Source: Vulcanisaeta sp. (GTDB lineage: Archaea; Thermoproteota; Thermoprotei; Thermoproteales; Thermocladiaceae). From it: a DNA stretch of 47,998 nucleotides. Shown piece after piece: positions 31,666 through 40,644 of this stretch; position 1 is the stretch's first letter, and every line of letters begins with the position of its first letter. The notes under the pieces were generated by a model, which was given only the letters and a program-made list of their open reading frames with translations, was not told the DNA's origin and searched no databases. The stretch spans positions 1 to 47,998 of the forward strand of contig JAKMAE010000001.1 of NCBI GenBank assembly GCA_022014875.1. The letters are read 5' to 3'. The position numbers were made by a program, and so were the translations under genes.

Positions 31666-32314
31666 GGAGGGGAGGTTCCTCGTCAAATTGGCTAGGAAGG
31701 CTGTTGAGGAGTACCTACGGAGTGGTAGGATAATAGAGCCACCGCAGGATACACCACCAAGACTACTCAAGGATAAGTACGGCGTATTCACAACAATAGA
31801 GGTATTCCTAGGCCGAGACAGGAGGGGAGAGCTTAGGGGATGCATAGGCTTTCCTGAGGCAGTATATAACGTTGCGAACGGTACCATTAGGAGCGCCATA
31901 GCTGCGGCTGTTGAGGACCCGAGGTTCGAGCCTATGCGTATCGAGGAGCTTAATAGGGTCACCTTCGAGGTATCCATACTGAGTCCCCTAGAGCTTCTTG
32001 AACCGGGTAACCCACGCAGTTACCTGGAGAAGGTTGTGGTTGGTAGACACGGCATCGTGATACAGCGGGGTTACCACTCTGGGTTGTTGCTGCCGCAGGT
32101 ACCTGTCGAGTATTGCTGGGACACAATGACGTTCCTTAACGAGGGTTGCGTAAAGGCGTTTTTACCACCAGACTGCTGGCTTGATGAGGACACGTCGGTG
32201 CTCATTTACGAAGCCCAGATATTCAAGGAGGTCGAGCCCAACGGGGAGGTTGTTGAGAGGGACTTGATGGAAGAGTTGAAAGGGTGTAGGAATGCCGATT
32301 CAAGTAAAGGCTGA
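31643..32314 (+). CDS. AMMECR1 domain protein
   Basis: About 223 aa. The AMMECR1 hallmark LRGCIG is in RRGELRGCIGFPEA, followed by AAAVEDPRFEPMRIEELNRVTFEVSILSPLE and PVEYCWDTMTFLNEGCVKAFLP, all conserved in the family. Biochemical activity is unknown; archaeal members often neighbour MEMO or radical SAM genes. Here it overlaps a small membrane gene upstream and a PHP phosphoesterase downstream (23 nt). GTG 31634 or 31637 are alternative starts. Confidence 0.92.
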   Translation: MFKPYSIEEGRFLVKLARKAVEEYLRSGRIIEPPQDTPPRLLKDKYGVFTTIEVFLGRDRRGELRGCIGFPEAVYNVANGTIRSAIAAAVEDPRFEPMRIEELNRVTFEVSILSPLELLEPGNPRSYLEKVVVGRHGIVIQRGYHSGLLLPQVPVEYCWDTMTFLNEGCVKAFLPPDCWLDEDTSVLIYEAQIFKEVEPNGEVVERDLMEELKGCRNADSSKG

Positions 32315-32975
32315 CCTACACACCCACAGCATATACAGTGACGGTAAGGGGAGTCCCGAGGACGTAATAATCAATGCCGTGAATAAGAACTTGAAGGTGC
32401 TGTCGATCACAGACCACAACACCTTCAAAGGCTCATTAAAGGCGCTGGAGCTAATCAATGGGAGAAAGGCCCTAAGTAATGATTTACTCCTCATAGTTGG
32501 TAATGAGGTTAGGACTGATGACGGTGACGTATTGGTGCTATGCATGGAATACCCAGGTACGGATGATCTGCCCAAGTCAATACCCGAATTACTGGATTGG
32601 GCCGACCTAAACAATTGCCTTGCAATACCTGCGCATCCCTACGATATTTTTAGGCGAGGCATTGGGGGTAAGGTGAGACGATATAGATGGCGAGCCGTAG
32701 AGACGTTCAATGCGGGTTCATTACCAATATCTAATTGGATCGCTACGAAAACAGCGCGTGAATTGGGGATTATAGGCATTGCCAATAGCGACGCGCACAT
32801 ACCCGAACTTGTGGGTGTGGCATATACGTTATTTGAACTCGACGAATTAAGCGTTGAGGGTGTGTTCAAAGCCTTAATTAATGGGAACGTTAAACCAGTT
32901 GGTCACTACCCAAGCCCCAAACTATTGATTAAGAGGTTGTCCTGGTCCATCAAGCGGAGACTTGGTAGGCCTTAA
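32292..32975 (+). CDS. PHP-domain metal-dependent phosphoesterase
   Basis: 227 aa, PHP superfamily (polymerase/histidinol phosphatase type). Metal ligands are in the usual four motifs: ADLHTHSIYSDG (His10, His12), TDHN, GNEVRT, IPAHPYD and finally NSDAH. The protein is stand-alone rather than part of a polymerase, so a nucleotide or sugar phosphatase role is likely. It overlaps the AMMECR1 gene by 23 nt, so these two are translationally coupled. Ends one base before a convergent gene. Confidence 0.93.
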   Translation: MPIQVKADLHTHSIYSDGKGSPEDVIINAVNKNLKVLSITDHNTFKGSLKALELINGRKALSNDLLLIVGNEVRTDDGDVLVLCMEYPGTDDLPKSIPELLDWADLNNCLAIPAHPYDIFRRGIGGKVRRYRWRAVETFNAGSLPISNWIATKTARELGIIGIANSDAHIPELVGVAYTLFELDELSVEGVFKALINGNVKPVGHYPSPKLLIKRLSWSIKRRLGRP

Positions 32976-32976
32976 A

Positions 32977-33765
32977 CTAACCCTGCTGCTTAATCGCCTC
33001 CTCGATGAACCTCCTGAACAAGGTCTTAACTAAGCCGCTACTTACCGGGTCTAGGTAGTTCTCCGTAACGAGTATCAGCGAGTAATCATCATGCCTAACC
33101 AGGTATATGTACTTACCGTTATGGTACACGACCATGAAGTCCATGTTATAATTAAGGAGTTGCTTGACCAACTCCTCATCGACCGTCTGCTCACCCGTGT
33201 ACTCAATTACCTCGCCACCCCTAACCAACTCCACGTATGTGGCCCCAAAGAGCTCCCTAAACTCAGATATGCTGGATGGTACGTAACCCACCTGAGAAAA
33301 CGGTGGGTACTGCGCAGTGCATTGCCTCACTAATTGATCAATGTACTGCCTCAACTCACTGACCTTAGTTAGCAGCAGGTCTGCGGTTTCCGCAGACGTC
33401 TGCCTAATAATCTTGACGAGCTCCCCCTCAATGCCCCTAATCAACTTTTCAATACTCTCAAGATCGACAGGCCTTTCAGGGCTTTGCAACGGCCTAACCC
33501 CGACAGGCCTAGTTTCAACGAGTAAAGCCCTGCCTCCCTGAACCCCAACCTCACTCCTGCCCTGTGCGCGTTGGACATCTCCCTGTTCCTTCCGTAACTG
33601 CTCAGACGTTACTTGTGCATGCATGACCTCCTCACCGCCTTCGACACGGCCACCCCTCCCGAAATACCCGAGCCTATAGAGTAGGGCTATGATTATAGCT
33701 ATAACCACCACGGCCACCGTAATTGCTAAGGGCCACGTGAGCCCCATTACTTGAACGTACACCAT
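32977..33765 (-). CDS. Membrane-anchored protein with possible roadblock-like C-terminal domain
   Basis: 262 aa. One TM helix (LAITVAVVVIAIIIALLY, residues 13-30) follows a short N-terminus. A charged linker and a helix (SIEKLIRGIEGELVKIIRQ, ETADLLLTKVSELRQYIDQL) come next. The last 95 residues (ATYVELVRGGEVIEYTGEQT, NMDFMVVYHNGKYIYLVRHDDYSLILVTENYLDPVSSGLVKTLFRRF) have the strand-helix order and the DG/G-turn of roadblock/LC7 proteins, which bind small GTPases. This is a fold guess only. ATG 33765 is supported by TTAATAAAA 27 nt upstream. Confidence 0.65.
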   Translation of the reverse strand: MVYVQVMGLTWPLAITVAVVVIAIIIALLYRLGYFGRGGRVEGGEEVMHAQVTSEQLRKEQGDVQRAQGRSEVGVQGGRALLVETRPVGVRPLQSPERPVDLESIEKLIRGIEGELVKIIRQTSAETADLLLTKVSELRQYIDQLVRQCTAQYPPFSQVGYVPSSISEFRELFGATYVELVRGGEVIEYTGEQTVDEELVKQLLNYNMDFMVVYHNGKYIYLVRHDDYSLILVTENYLDPVSSGLVKTLFRRFIEEAIKQQG

Positions 33766-33807
33766 TACGAGTTTTACCTGGACTTTCTTAATAAAAGTAA
33801 TGCCTAT

Positions 33808-34485
33808 TTAAAATTGATTACGCAATATAAAGCGTAAAATATCTGCTAAGTCCTTAATACCCACCACGTGGGAATCCCCCGACCCGCCTAATAGGAACAC
33901 CACATTAACACCCGCATTCCTCGCCATGTCGACGTCATACCTTGAATCCCCAACAACCACAACCTCATCAACACCCAACCCCCACATACTCAATAACTTA
34001 AGCAAAGGCTCTGCGCTGGGTTTGCCCCTCTCAACGTCATCGCCGGCAACGATGGCGTCCACGTACCTTATCAACCCGGTTACCTCGAGGACCTTAAGGG
34101 CTACGTGTCTCGAGCTGGAAGTGACGATACCTACCATGAAGCCCCGTTCCTTTAGGGTTCTCAAGACCTCTAGGGCGTTGTTCATTGGCTTGGCGTTATT
34201 TATTAATGATAGGTATACCTCGTTCTTGATCCTAAGGGCCGCCTCGGCATTTTCATCACCGCATAACAACCTGGCAATGTCCAGCGCCCTAAGCCCCATC
34301 AGCGACTGTACGTAATCCATGGGTGGTATCGGCAGGTTAAGTCTCCTGCAGGTCTCTATCCAGGACATTACGTGTAGCGGTACTGTATCGACAAGGGTAC
34401 CATCTAAGTCGAAAACCACGGCTTTAACCCTATTAACCTCAGCACGCAGAGCCTCTTCATTATTGTCCGTAGACCTATAGCTCAT
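33808..34485 (-). CDS. HAD-family phosphatase (phosphoglycolate phosphatase-like)
   Basis: About 225 aa. Motif I FDLDGTLVDT, motif II TSSS, the motif III Lys and motif IV VVGDSRYDVDMARNAG are present, with a helical cap between I and II (subfamily IA, Gph/beta-PGM like). Small-molecule phosphatase; exact substrate unknown. It is not the archaeal PGP (a different HAD type at 40609). ATG 34485 is chosen; the longer frame to 34521 would overlap the TATA-like GTAAAAAAC at 34511-34519. Confidence 0.88.
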   Translation of the reverse strand: MSYRSTDNNEEALRAEVNRVKAVVFDLDGTLVDTVPLHVMSWIETCRRLNLPIPPMDYVQSLMGLRALDIARLLCGDENAEAALRIKNEVYLSLINNAKPMNNALEVLRTLKERGFMVGIVTSSSRHVALKVLEVTGLIRYVDAIVAGDDVERGKPSAEPLLKLLSMWGLGVDEVVVVGDSRYDVDMARNAGVNVVFLLGGSGDSHVVGIKDLADILRFILRNQF

Positions 34486-34528
34486 CACGCAGTTAATGCT
34501 GGGGTGTGGAGTAAAAAACAATTACTCA

Positions 34529-35260
34529 TTAAAGGAGGACCTTGTATAACGATGCAAGTATTAATGATGTTAGGCCAGTGATGTATATCCCGTCGAAAAC
34601 CCCAGCACCGCCGATTGAAACATGACCCCTCATCAAACGCACGATCCTGCCCATGTTAAGTATGTCGGCACCTATCAAGGTGGATAGAGACCCTAGGCTA
34701 TAAGAAAAACCCAGTGGGTTCACATGTAGCAATGCCACGGCTATTAATGTAAAGATCAACGTTAACGATACGGGCAACGCCACAGGTAACGTAATGCCAA
34801 TGCCAGGCACTATCCTTGAGCCGAGCCAATTAATTATTGACGCAATTATTAACGAGATGATGAGGAAGGCAATTACTGCGGCGTTATCAACCAGGTACGT
34901 CAATATTAGGTATATCGACGTGATTATCGGTATTACCGCGCCACCCACGTTCAACTCTATGAACAGCTTATCAACCCTCTGCACGATAATTGGTATTGGG
35001 AGTAACTTCATGAACTCGATGAGTGGCGTTAGTGGTTCGTAGAACGTCACCTCGGCAATCACAATATTGACATAACTGGTGAGGAGGGAACCGAGGGTCA
35101 GGGTTAGCGCAATTATTGGTTCTAGGCCTATGCTTATCAGTACAAGGAATACGAACAACAACAACGGCGAGACCAGTAGAAAACCGATGAAAAGAAATGG
35201 GTGTATTGGTAGTGAAAACCTAATGTAAAACCTAGGCCTTACCCGATAATTAATGAACAT
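34529..35260 (-). CDS. DUF1614 family membrane protein
   Basis: 243 aa with about six to seven hydrophobic helices. Family-like segments are LNVGGAVIPIITSIYLIL, RIVPGIGITLPVALPV, LIGADILNMGRI and the C-terminal SIGGAGVFDGIYITGL, all near the diagnostic positions of DUF1614. Members occur in archaea and some bacteria; no function is known. ATG 35260 has an A/T box (ATTAATA) 27 nt upstream. Confidence 0.88.
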   Translation of the reverse strand: MFINYRVRPRFYIRFSLPIHPFLFIGFLLVSPLLLFVFLVLISIGLEPIIALTLTLGSLLTSYVNIVIAEVTFYEPLTPLIEFMKLLPIPIIVQRVDKLFIELNVGGAVIPIITSIYLILTYLVDNAAVIAFLIISLIIASIINWLGSRIVPGIGITLPVALPVSLTLIFTLIAVALLHVNPLGFSYSLGSLSTLIGADILNMGRIVRLMRGHVSIGGAGVFDGIYITGLTSLILASLYKVLL

Positions 35261-35321
35261 CCCACCAGCGGTGTTGTATAAGTATTAATAAGTATAACTA
35301 ATCCACCCTGAGTCCCAAGGC

Positions 35322-36662
35322 TTAACCGACAGGCCTTACCAGGAGGGTATCGCCCTCAACCCCAATAACGAGAACCCTGGACCCCCTCTTAACGTTTTCA
35401 AGGGCCTTGGCCCTCCAGTACTCGCCCCTGACCTTTACATAACCAACATCGCCCTTATTTATGTCATCCACCGCAACGCCCACCTCATTAATGGGCCAAT
35501 AAAGTCTCTCGGACAATGGCCTAGCCCTTATTATACCTATTACCTTAGCCGCTATGAAACCGCCGAAACCGCCTGCGAAGGCGATTAACGTGTAAAGCAC
35601 GATCCTGGCCTCTACTTGATTGGCGGATATTAACCATGATTGGGGCGTGTATGTGGGTTGGAGAAGCACTATGCCCAATGCCGCTAGGATTAGCCCCACG
35701 ATGAATAATACGGCGTGCGTGGTGAAGCCTGCGTGTATATCTATCGCTATGGCGGCCAAACCAATTATCAACAGGGCAAGGCCCAACCAATTAATCGGTA
35801 ATCCGGTGAGTAATGGTAGGAGGAGTAGGAGGACGCCTATACCAGCTAGGTAATAATGCCTCGTCGCAAAACCTATGATGGCCAGTAGGAGCCCGAGCCC
35901 GCTAAGTAGGTCCTGTATAACGGGGTTCACCAGAGCCTCGTATATCTGGAACCCAAGGCCTGGTTGGTAATACGTAATCACTGGGTTTATTACGTAGTAC
36001 GTGACACCGCCTACCGTACTCCCATTTATCTCGTTTAGCAATGATGGAATGCTGTCGGCTACGAAGTTTATCACGCCGTACCTAAGCGCCTCGTGTGGGC
36101 CAAGGTTCGTGTTGTAGAAGACGCAGTCGTAGGCAAACGTCGCATTCCTACCCCTAAATTTAGCCACCTCGATAAAGTACTGACTAACCGCGTTAAGGAT
36201 CTTGCTCTCGTTTATGAAGATCTCCTGCCCAGTTATTGGGTTTATTTCGATGGGCTGGCAGGACCCAATCACCGTGCTTGGGGCCATGGCCGCGATTGTG
36301 GTTGATAGAAGCACCAGCGTGCCCGCGGACCACGCGTAGGAACCCTCGGGATAGACGAAGCCTATGACGGGAACCCTCGAGTTCTCAATTGCAGAGACTA
36401 TATTCAACGCGGCATCCAGCTCACCACCCGGCGTTTTCAGTAGTATTAAGAGGGCTGAGTTAGGCGTGGACTCGGCCAGCTCCAGCGCGTTTTTGAGTTC
36501 GGTGTATGTGACGTCCGTGATTTCACCATTTAGGTTAAAGACGTATACCTCATGAATGACGTAACTACCATTATCATTAACCAATGCATGTATAGTCATG
36601 GGCTGTAGTAATAGGGCTATCATTAACGTGATTATGACAAGCCGTGTTGATTTAATGGTCAT
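35322..36662 (-). CDS. nfeD: NfeD family membrane serine protease (ClpP-like plus NfeD)
   Basis: 446 aa. A signal peptide-like segment (about residues 5-27) precedes a ClpP-fold domain. PGGELDAALNIVSAIENS and GSYAWSAGTLVLLSTTIAAM carry the catalytic Ser (WSAG); a conserved Lys dyad partner is not obvious in this copy, which has EALRYGVINFVADSIPSLL. Four to five TM helices follow, then a C-terminal OB-fold (KGDVGYVKVRGEYWRAKAL). The stomatin gene is 8 nt upstream, the classic NfeD-stomatin operon that serves membrane-protein quality control. Confidence 0.9.
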   Translation of the reverse strand: MTIKSTRLVIITLMIALLLQPMTIHALVNDNGSYVIHEVYVFNLNGEITDVTYTELKNALELAESTPNSALLILLKTPGGELDAALNIVSAIENSRVPVIGFVYPEGSYAWSAGTLVLLSTTIAAMAPSTVIGSCQPIEINPITGQEIFINESKILNAVSQYFIEVAKFRGRNATFAYDCVFYNTNLGPHEALRYGVINFVADSIPSLLNEINGSTVGGVTYYVINPVITYYQPGLGFQIYEALVNPVIQDLLSGLGLLLAIIGFATRHYYLAGIGVLLLLLPLLTGLPINWLGLALLIIGLAAIAIDIHAGFTTHAVLFIVGLILAALGIVLLQPTYTPQSWLISANQVEARIVLYTLIAFAGGFGGFIAAKVIGIIRARPLSERLYWPINEVGVAVDDINKGDVGYVKVRGEYWRAKALENVKRGSRVLVIGVEGDTLLVRPVG

Positions 36663-36670
36663 GCCAATCC

Positions 36671-37495
36671 CTACTGAGTACCTGAGCCTTCCTGTGAACG
36701 CTTTAATGCCGAGGCTGCCAGGGCAGATAGGGAAGTAACCTCGAGCGAGCTTGGAACCACGAGTATTAAGTTATGCTCCTTGGCGATCTCAAGTAATGTG
36801 TCTAGCTGCCTCAGGGTTAGCGATATGGGGTTCTTGGTATACGTCTCGGCAGCCCTTAGGTACATCTGTGAAGCCTCGTAATCGGCCTGCGCTAGGATAA
36901 CCTTAGCCCTCCTCATTCTCTCAGCCTCGGCCTGAGCCGCCATGGCCCTGATCAAGGTGTCGGGCAATTTTATGTCCTTAATCGCCACCGCCGTCACCTT
37001 AACACCCCATGGGCTAACATGCTCATCAATTATCGACGCTATCTTCCTGGCAACCTCCTCCCTCTGCGTCAGTAATGTATCTAAATCGACCATGCCTATG
37101 ACGTCCCTAAGAACCGCTGCGCCCAGGGTGGCTGTCGCGCTCCTGTAATCCGCCACTGAGAGAACCGCCTTAGCCGCATCTATAACCCTCATGTATACCG
37201 CCGCGTCTATCGAAACCTCGACATTATCCTTCGTTAACGCCCTCTGGCTCGATAAGTCTATGGACACCACCCTCAGATCCACCGTTATTGGCGTGTCTAT
37301 TATTGGTATTATAAACACGATGCCGGGGCCGTAAATCCCCTTGAACTTACCAAGCCTTAGCTTGACAATTCTTTGGTACTCCGGGACAACCCTTATTGAG
37401 TAGGCCAGGATTGCTATTATTATAATCAATAGAATTATTGTTAATACAATAGTCAACACCAACGCGCCAGCCTGGAGTAATAACCCCATTAACAT
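36671..37495 (-). CDS. Stomatin/prohibitin (SPFH) membrane protein
   Basis: About 274 aa, partner and possible substrate of the NfeD protease. One N-terminal TM region (VLTIVLTIILLIIIIAILAYS) is followed by the SPFH domain (RVVPEYQRIVKLRLGKFKGIYGPG, VDLRVVSIDLSSQRALTKDN) and a helical coiled-coil tail (ALIRAMAAQAEAERMRRAK-like stretch). ATG 37495 is preferred since TAATAAAT at 37519-37526 is 27 nt away; the frame also opens at TTG 37513. The tail ends with a Leu-rich hydrophobic helix, as in stomatins that pair with NfeD. Confidence 0.92.
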   Translation of the reverse strand: MLMGLLLQAGALVLTIVLTIILLIIIIAILAYSIRVVPEYQRIVKLRLGKFKGIYGPGIVFIIPIIDTPITVDLRVVSIDLSSQRALTKDNVEVSIDAAVYMRVIDAAKAVLSVADYRSATATLGAAVLRDVIGMVDLDTLLTQREEVARKIASIIDEHVSPWGVKVTAVAIKDIKLPDTLIRAMAAQAEAERMRRAKVILAQADYEASQMYLRAAETYTKNPISLTLRQLDTLLEIAKEHNLILVVPSSLEVTSLSALAASALKRSQEGSGTQ

Positions 37496-37518
37496 TAATA
37501 TGATCAAAGCCAAGGCAC

Positions 37519-37526
37519 TAATAAAT
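37519..37526 (-). promoter_or_regulatory. TATA box for the stomatin-NfeD operon
   Basis: On the minus strand ATTTATTA, centred 27 nt upstream of ATG 37495. Confidence 0.45.
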
Positions 37527-37587
37527 CTTACCTTTCCACGACATTGTGCCGCTTTCCGTATTTACCTAGGGTTCGCGAAACGATTGG

Positions 37588-37595
37588 TTTATAAA
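37588..37595 (+). promoter_or_regulatory. TATA box for the phosphoribosyltransferase gene
   Basis: TTTATAAA centred 26 nt upstream of ATG 37618. Confidence 0.55.
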
Positions 37596-37617
37596 GCCTT
37601 CCCCTCTACGACTCACA

Positions 37618-38166
37618 ATGGCGGATTATCACCGGTATAGATGGGAAGATATCGAAAACGGGGTCCATAAGTTGGTTCGGGAAATCCTGGAAAGTGGGTA
37701 TCAACCAAGTATTGTCATAGGCATATCTAAGGGTGGCGTGATCATAGCGTCCCTAATCGCGGACATGCTCAACCTACCGGTTGACTTAATGCAGGTAATG
37801 CATTGGGGTTTTGGCAAGGCGGGGGATCAATTAGTGATTAAGTATAGACCGTCACTGAGCATCGCCGACAACTACGTCCTTCTAGTCGATGATGTGGCCG
37901 ATACAGGGATGACCCTTATGACCGCTAAGGATGAGCTACTTAGGCTTGGCGCCAGGGGCGTCAGGACCGCGGTTCTAGATTATAAAGCCGTATCCAGTAG
38001 GTACGTGCCTGATTACTACGCGTATAAATGGACGAGGTGGGTGTACATCATCTATCCATGGGAGAACTTCGAAGCGTTCAGAAACCTAAGCCCTGATGAG
38101 GCCAAGACAGTGTTTGCGGCGCACGAGTTGATTAAAATGCGAGAATTTGTAAGGACAGTGAGGTAA
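37618..38166 (+). CDS. Type I phosphoribosyltransferase (purine-salvage like)
   Basis: 182 aa. The PRPP-binding signature is VLLVDDVADTGMTLMTAK (13 residue loop with DDVADTG). A hood and N-terminal SIVIGISKGGVIIASLIADML precede it. The pattern is that of archaeal xanthine/guanine or hypoxanthine phosphoribosyltransferases, forming nucleotides from base and PRPP. Base preference is not decided by sequence. The start is well supported by the TATA spacing. Confidence 0.9.
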   Translation: MADYHRYRWEDIENGVHKLVREILESGYQPSIVIGISKGGVIIASLIADMLNLPVDLMQVMHWGFGKAGDQLVIKYRPSLSIADNYVLLVDDVADTGMTLMTAKDELLRLGARGVRTAVLDYKAVSSRYVPDYYAYKWTRWVYIIYPWENFEAFRNLSPDEAKTVFAAHELIKMREFVRTVR

Positions 38167-38170
38167 CTTA

Positions 38171-39796
38171 TCACTCCTCAGACGAGCTGTACAACTCAAT
38201 TAACTTAGGCGCTTCAACCTTACTCACAAGCCTCTTATTCGTAATCTCAGCCGCTATTTGGTCCAGTCTATCATAAAGGGCCCTAACCCTCTTCTCGATA
38301 TAGTTTATGAAGTAGTTAACCGCAGCCCTGACCGGCCAGTACTGCGGGCCTTTTAGGTAGAAGTGGTTCACGATATCCCTGGCCCAGTAAATACTATGTT
38401 CAAACATCTTCTTCAATAACTCTATGTGCTCAGGCAGCAGGTTGTACTTTATTATCCAACCATCCTTCTCAGCCCTTATGTGGTTCATCGGCACGTAGAA
38501 CATGGGAACCACCAAGCTCCTATACGGCCTTATCCTATCAAGGAGCTCTATAGTCTCCATAACATCGTCGGGTGTCTCGCCAGGAAGGCCGACTATGGCT
38601 GTCAACGCCGGTATAAGCTTTATCTCATGCATAATGGCCAGGGATTCCTCAACCACGTCCCACCAATCCTCAATCTTAAACGGAGCAGCCTTGCCAGGCA
38701 TTATAGCCTTGGCCAGCCTCCTCGAGCCGGTCTCTAGACCCACCTGGGCGCCCCACCAATCCTGGTGCTCATCCTCTATTATCTCCGCAATCTTTGTCGC
38801 AAGTCTATTGTACTTCTTCTCGGCAGCTAGAATGGAGCTTAACGTCGTGTGGCTCCAGGCCATGGTTAGGTAGTACCTCTTGACGAGTTGGTGAAGCCTT
38901 ATGAGCTTGTCTGGATTTAGCTCAACGCCTGTTGACCCGTATAGAGGCACGTCCTCGGCATGTATCAGGCCATGCACTATACCGTACTTGACATGTAGTT
39001 TCAACTCCTCCTCAATCTTCTCCAACGGGTACCACCTGAGGGGCCTTAACGTCACTGGGCAAAACGCGCAACCCCTTGGGCAACCTCTGCCAATTTCTAC
39101 AAAGCCATTAATGGCTGGATACTTAATGGTTGGTATCTCATCTATACCTGGCGCGTCGTTGGGTCCGACATAGACGTACCTAGGTACGGGCTCGTTATTT
39201 AGAATCCTTTTTACTAAATCAACAACGAGCCTCTCACCCTCGCCATCAAACACAACATCAATACCAAAGAAATTAATCAACTCGGGCAGGTAAAGCCATT
39301 GCCAAGCAGCCGGCCCGCCGACAACGACCTTTAGACCATTCCTCTCCTTAGCCTCCATTACGTAGGGCCTTATCCTCATCATGAACTTCCTAAACAGGTA
39401 GGCGTTCAACGGTTCCTTACCGACTATGGCCGACCAAGTCGATGATGGCGGGTTAAGTCCGAAGTAGTCGTGGTGGCTTAGCATGAGTACCTTAGCGTAT
39501 GGTATGTACTTATGCACGTGGTCTGGGTCGATTATTGCCGCGTTAATGCCCGCATCCAACAACGCCGCCTCTATCTTCCTCATACCGTAGGGTGCCTGGT
39601 ACGGCCTACCGTATTTATCAACCTTCATCTTAGGCGCAGCTATGTACTCATGAATCCACTCACCAATCTTCTTGAAGGGGCCCACCGTTATGAATATGGG
39701 GCCCGTGGTTACGAAACCTAGGAACTCCTTACCGTGGTAATTACTCATCATTGAACGATCTGTCGTTAATACAACGTCATACTTTGGCATTGTCAT
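38171..39796 (-). CDS. Radical SAM protein with B12-binding-like N-terminal domain
   Basis: About 541 aa. The [4Fe-4S] motif CxxxCxxC is in GRGCPRGCAFCPVT (Cys 239, 243, 246). The N-terminal part (AALLDAGINAAIIDPDHV, VLMLSHHDYFG) has a B12-binding-like Rossmann fold, but the DxHxxG cobalamin His is not evident. C-terminal helices follow. Members of this B12-binding radical SAM class perform methylations, ring closures or other rearrangements; no substrate can be named. ATG 39796 has TTTAAAAATT about 29 nt upstream; the frame to 39841 would include it. Confidence 0.88.
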   Translation of the reverse strand: MTMPKYDVVLTTDRSMMSNYHGKEFLGFVTTGPIFITVGPFKKIGEWIHEYIAAPKMKVDKYGRPYQAPYGMRKIEAALLDAGINAAIIDPDHVHKYIPYAKVLMLSHHDYFGLNPPSSTWSAIVGKEPLNAYLFRKFMMRIRPYVMEAKERNGLKVVVGGPAAWQWLYLPELINFFGIDVVFDGEGERLVVDLVKRILNNEPVPRYVYVGPNDAPGIDEIPTIKYPAINGFVEIGRGCPRGCAFCPVTLRPLRWYPLEKIEEELKLHVKYGIVHGLIHAEDVPLYGSTGVELNPDKLIRLHQLVKRYYLTMAWSHTTLSSILAAEKKYNRLATKIAEIIEDEHQDWWGAQVGLETGSRRLAKAIMPGKAAPFKIEDWWDVVEESLAIMHEIKLIPALTAIVGLPGETPDDVMETIELLDRIRPYRSLVVPMFYVPMNHIRAEKDGWIIKYNLLPEHIELLKKMFEHSIYWARDIVNHFYLKGPQYWPVRAAVNYFINYIEKRVRALYDRLDQIAAEITNKRLVSKVEAPKLIELYSSSEE

Positions 39797-39820
39797 TGAT
39801 GAGAGCAAGGTCTTACCTGG

Positions 39821-39830
39821 TTTAAAAATT
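39821..39830 (-). promoter_or_regulatory. TATA box for the radical SAM gene
   Basis: On the minus strand AATTTTTAAA, centred about 29 nt upstream of ATG 39796. Confidence 0.45.
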
Positions 39831-39888
39831 TTTACCACCAAGTAAGATTCTGATTAGTGTTATTTAGGAGTATCGGGTTAAAGGTTTG

Positions 39889-39896
39889 TTTTAAAC
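39889..39896 (+). promoter_or_regulatory. TATA box for the orphan gene at 39919
   Basis: TTTTAAAC centred 26 nt upstream of ATG 39919. Confidence 0.5.
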
Positions 39897-39918
39897 CCTA
39901 TATGCAACGTACTAGGCA

Positions 39919-40644
39919 ATGGAGGTAGTACAACTCGTGGAGGTGTCTGCCGAGGAATTGAACAGGGCTATAAACATCATTAAATGGGCAATTAGGGAAT
40001 TAGGTATTTCCGAAAAGGAGGTTTTCATTTACATAACGGATGACCACAATAGGGTGAGGGAATTATTGGGGTTGGATAAAGTAAGCCATGAGGAGTGGCC
40101 GATAAAGTACATGAGGGGTGACGATACGGACGTAATATCCATAGTACCAACTAGGTTATCGATACTGAGTAACGACGATGCCTCAATAATGGCTCTCCGA
40201 GAGACCGCCCTGGTGAGGGTTATGAATGACCCAGTACTCATAAGCATCTGGAACCCGCGTCCCGACATAGGCGACCCATTGATACATAGGGTATCACTGG
40301 CCCTACTCAGGAGGGTTGTTGACTTCGTAATAGCTCAGTCGGAATCGCTAACTCGGTACCTCGTAAGCACGTTTAATAAGGATGAGGTAAGGAACCTATT
40401 ACTAACGTGCGAGCCAACGGTTGATTGCGCAATAGCGGTGTTGGCGCTCGACGTGCCGCTCAGCATTGAGGTTGCGGGTAACGTGGGTTTAGGGCGCTCA
40501 TTGTGGCACGAGGTCTCCAAAAACATTGATAATGAGTTCTCTCGGAGGTACGATGATTTCCGCGATTTCGTGAGGAACAATTTCAATGTTGAGTACGCAT
40601 ACAATTACCTACTTACGATCTTCAGAAGGCCCCAACCTAGGTAG
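39919..40644 (+). CDS. Hypothetical protein, unrecognised
   Basis: 241 aa with no recognised domain. It is mainly helical after an opening strand-helix pair (VEVSAEELNRAINIIKWAIREL, VFIYITDD). A HEEWP (about residue 56-60) and ETALVRVMNDPVL segment have the look of an incomplete metallo-fold, but no HExxH is present. The C-terminus has a basic helix (RRYDDFRDFVRNNFNVEYAYNYLLTIFRR). Its 3' end overlaps the convergent phosphoglycolate phosphatase gene by 36 nt. Function not assigned. Confidence 0.7.
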   Translation: MEVVQLVEVSAEELNRAINIIKWAIRELGISEKEVFIYITDDHNRVRELLGLDKVSHEEWPIKYMRGDDTDVISIVPTRLSILSNDDASIMALRETALVRVMNDPVLISIWNPRPDIGDPLIHRVSLALLRRVVDFVIAQSESLTRYLVSTFNKDEVRNLLLTCEPTVDCAIAVLALDVPLSIEVAGNVGLGRSLWHEVSKNIDNEFSRRYDDFRDFVRNNFNVEYAYNYLLTIFRRPQPR

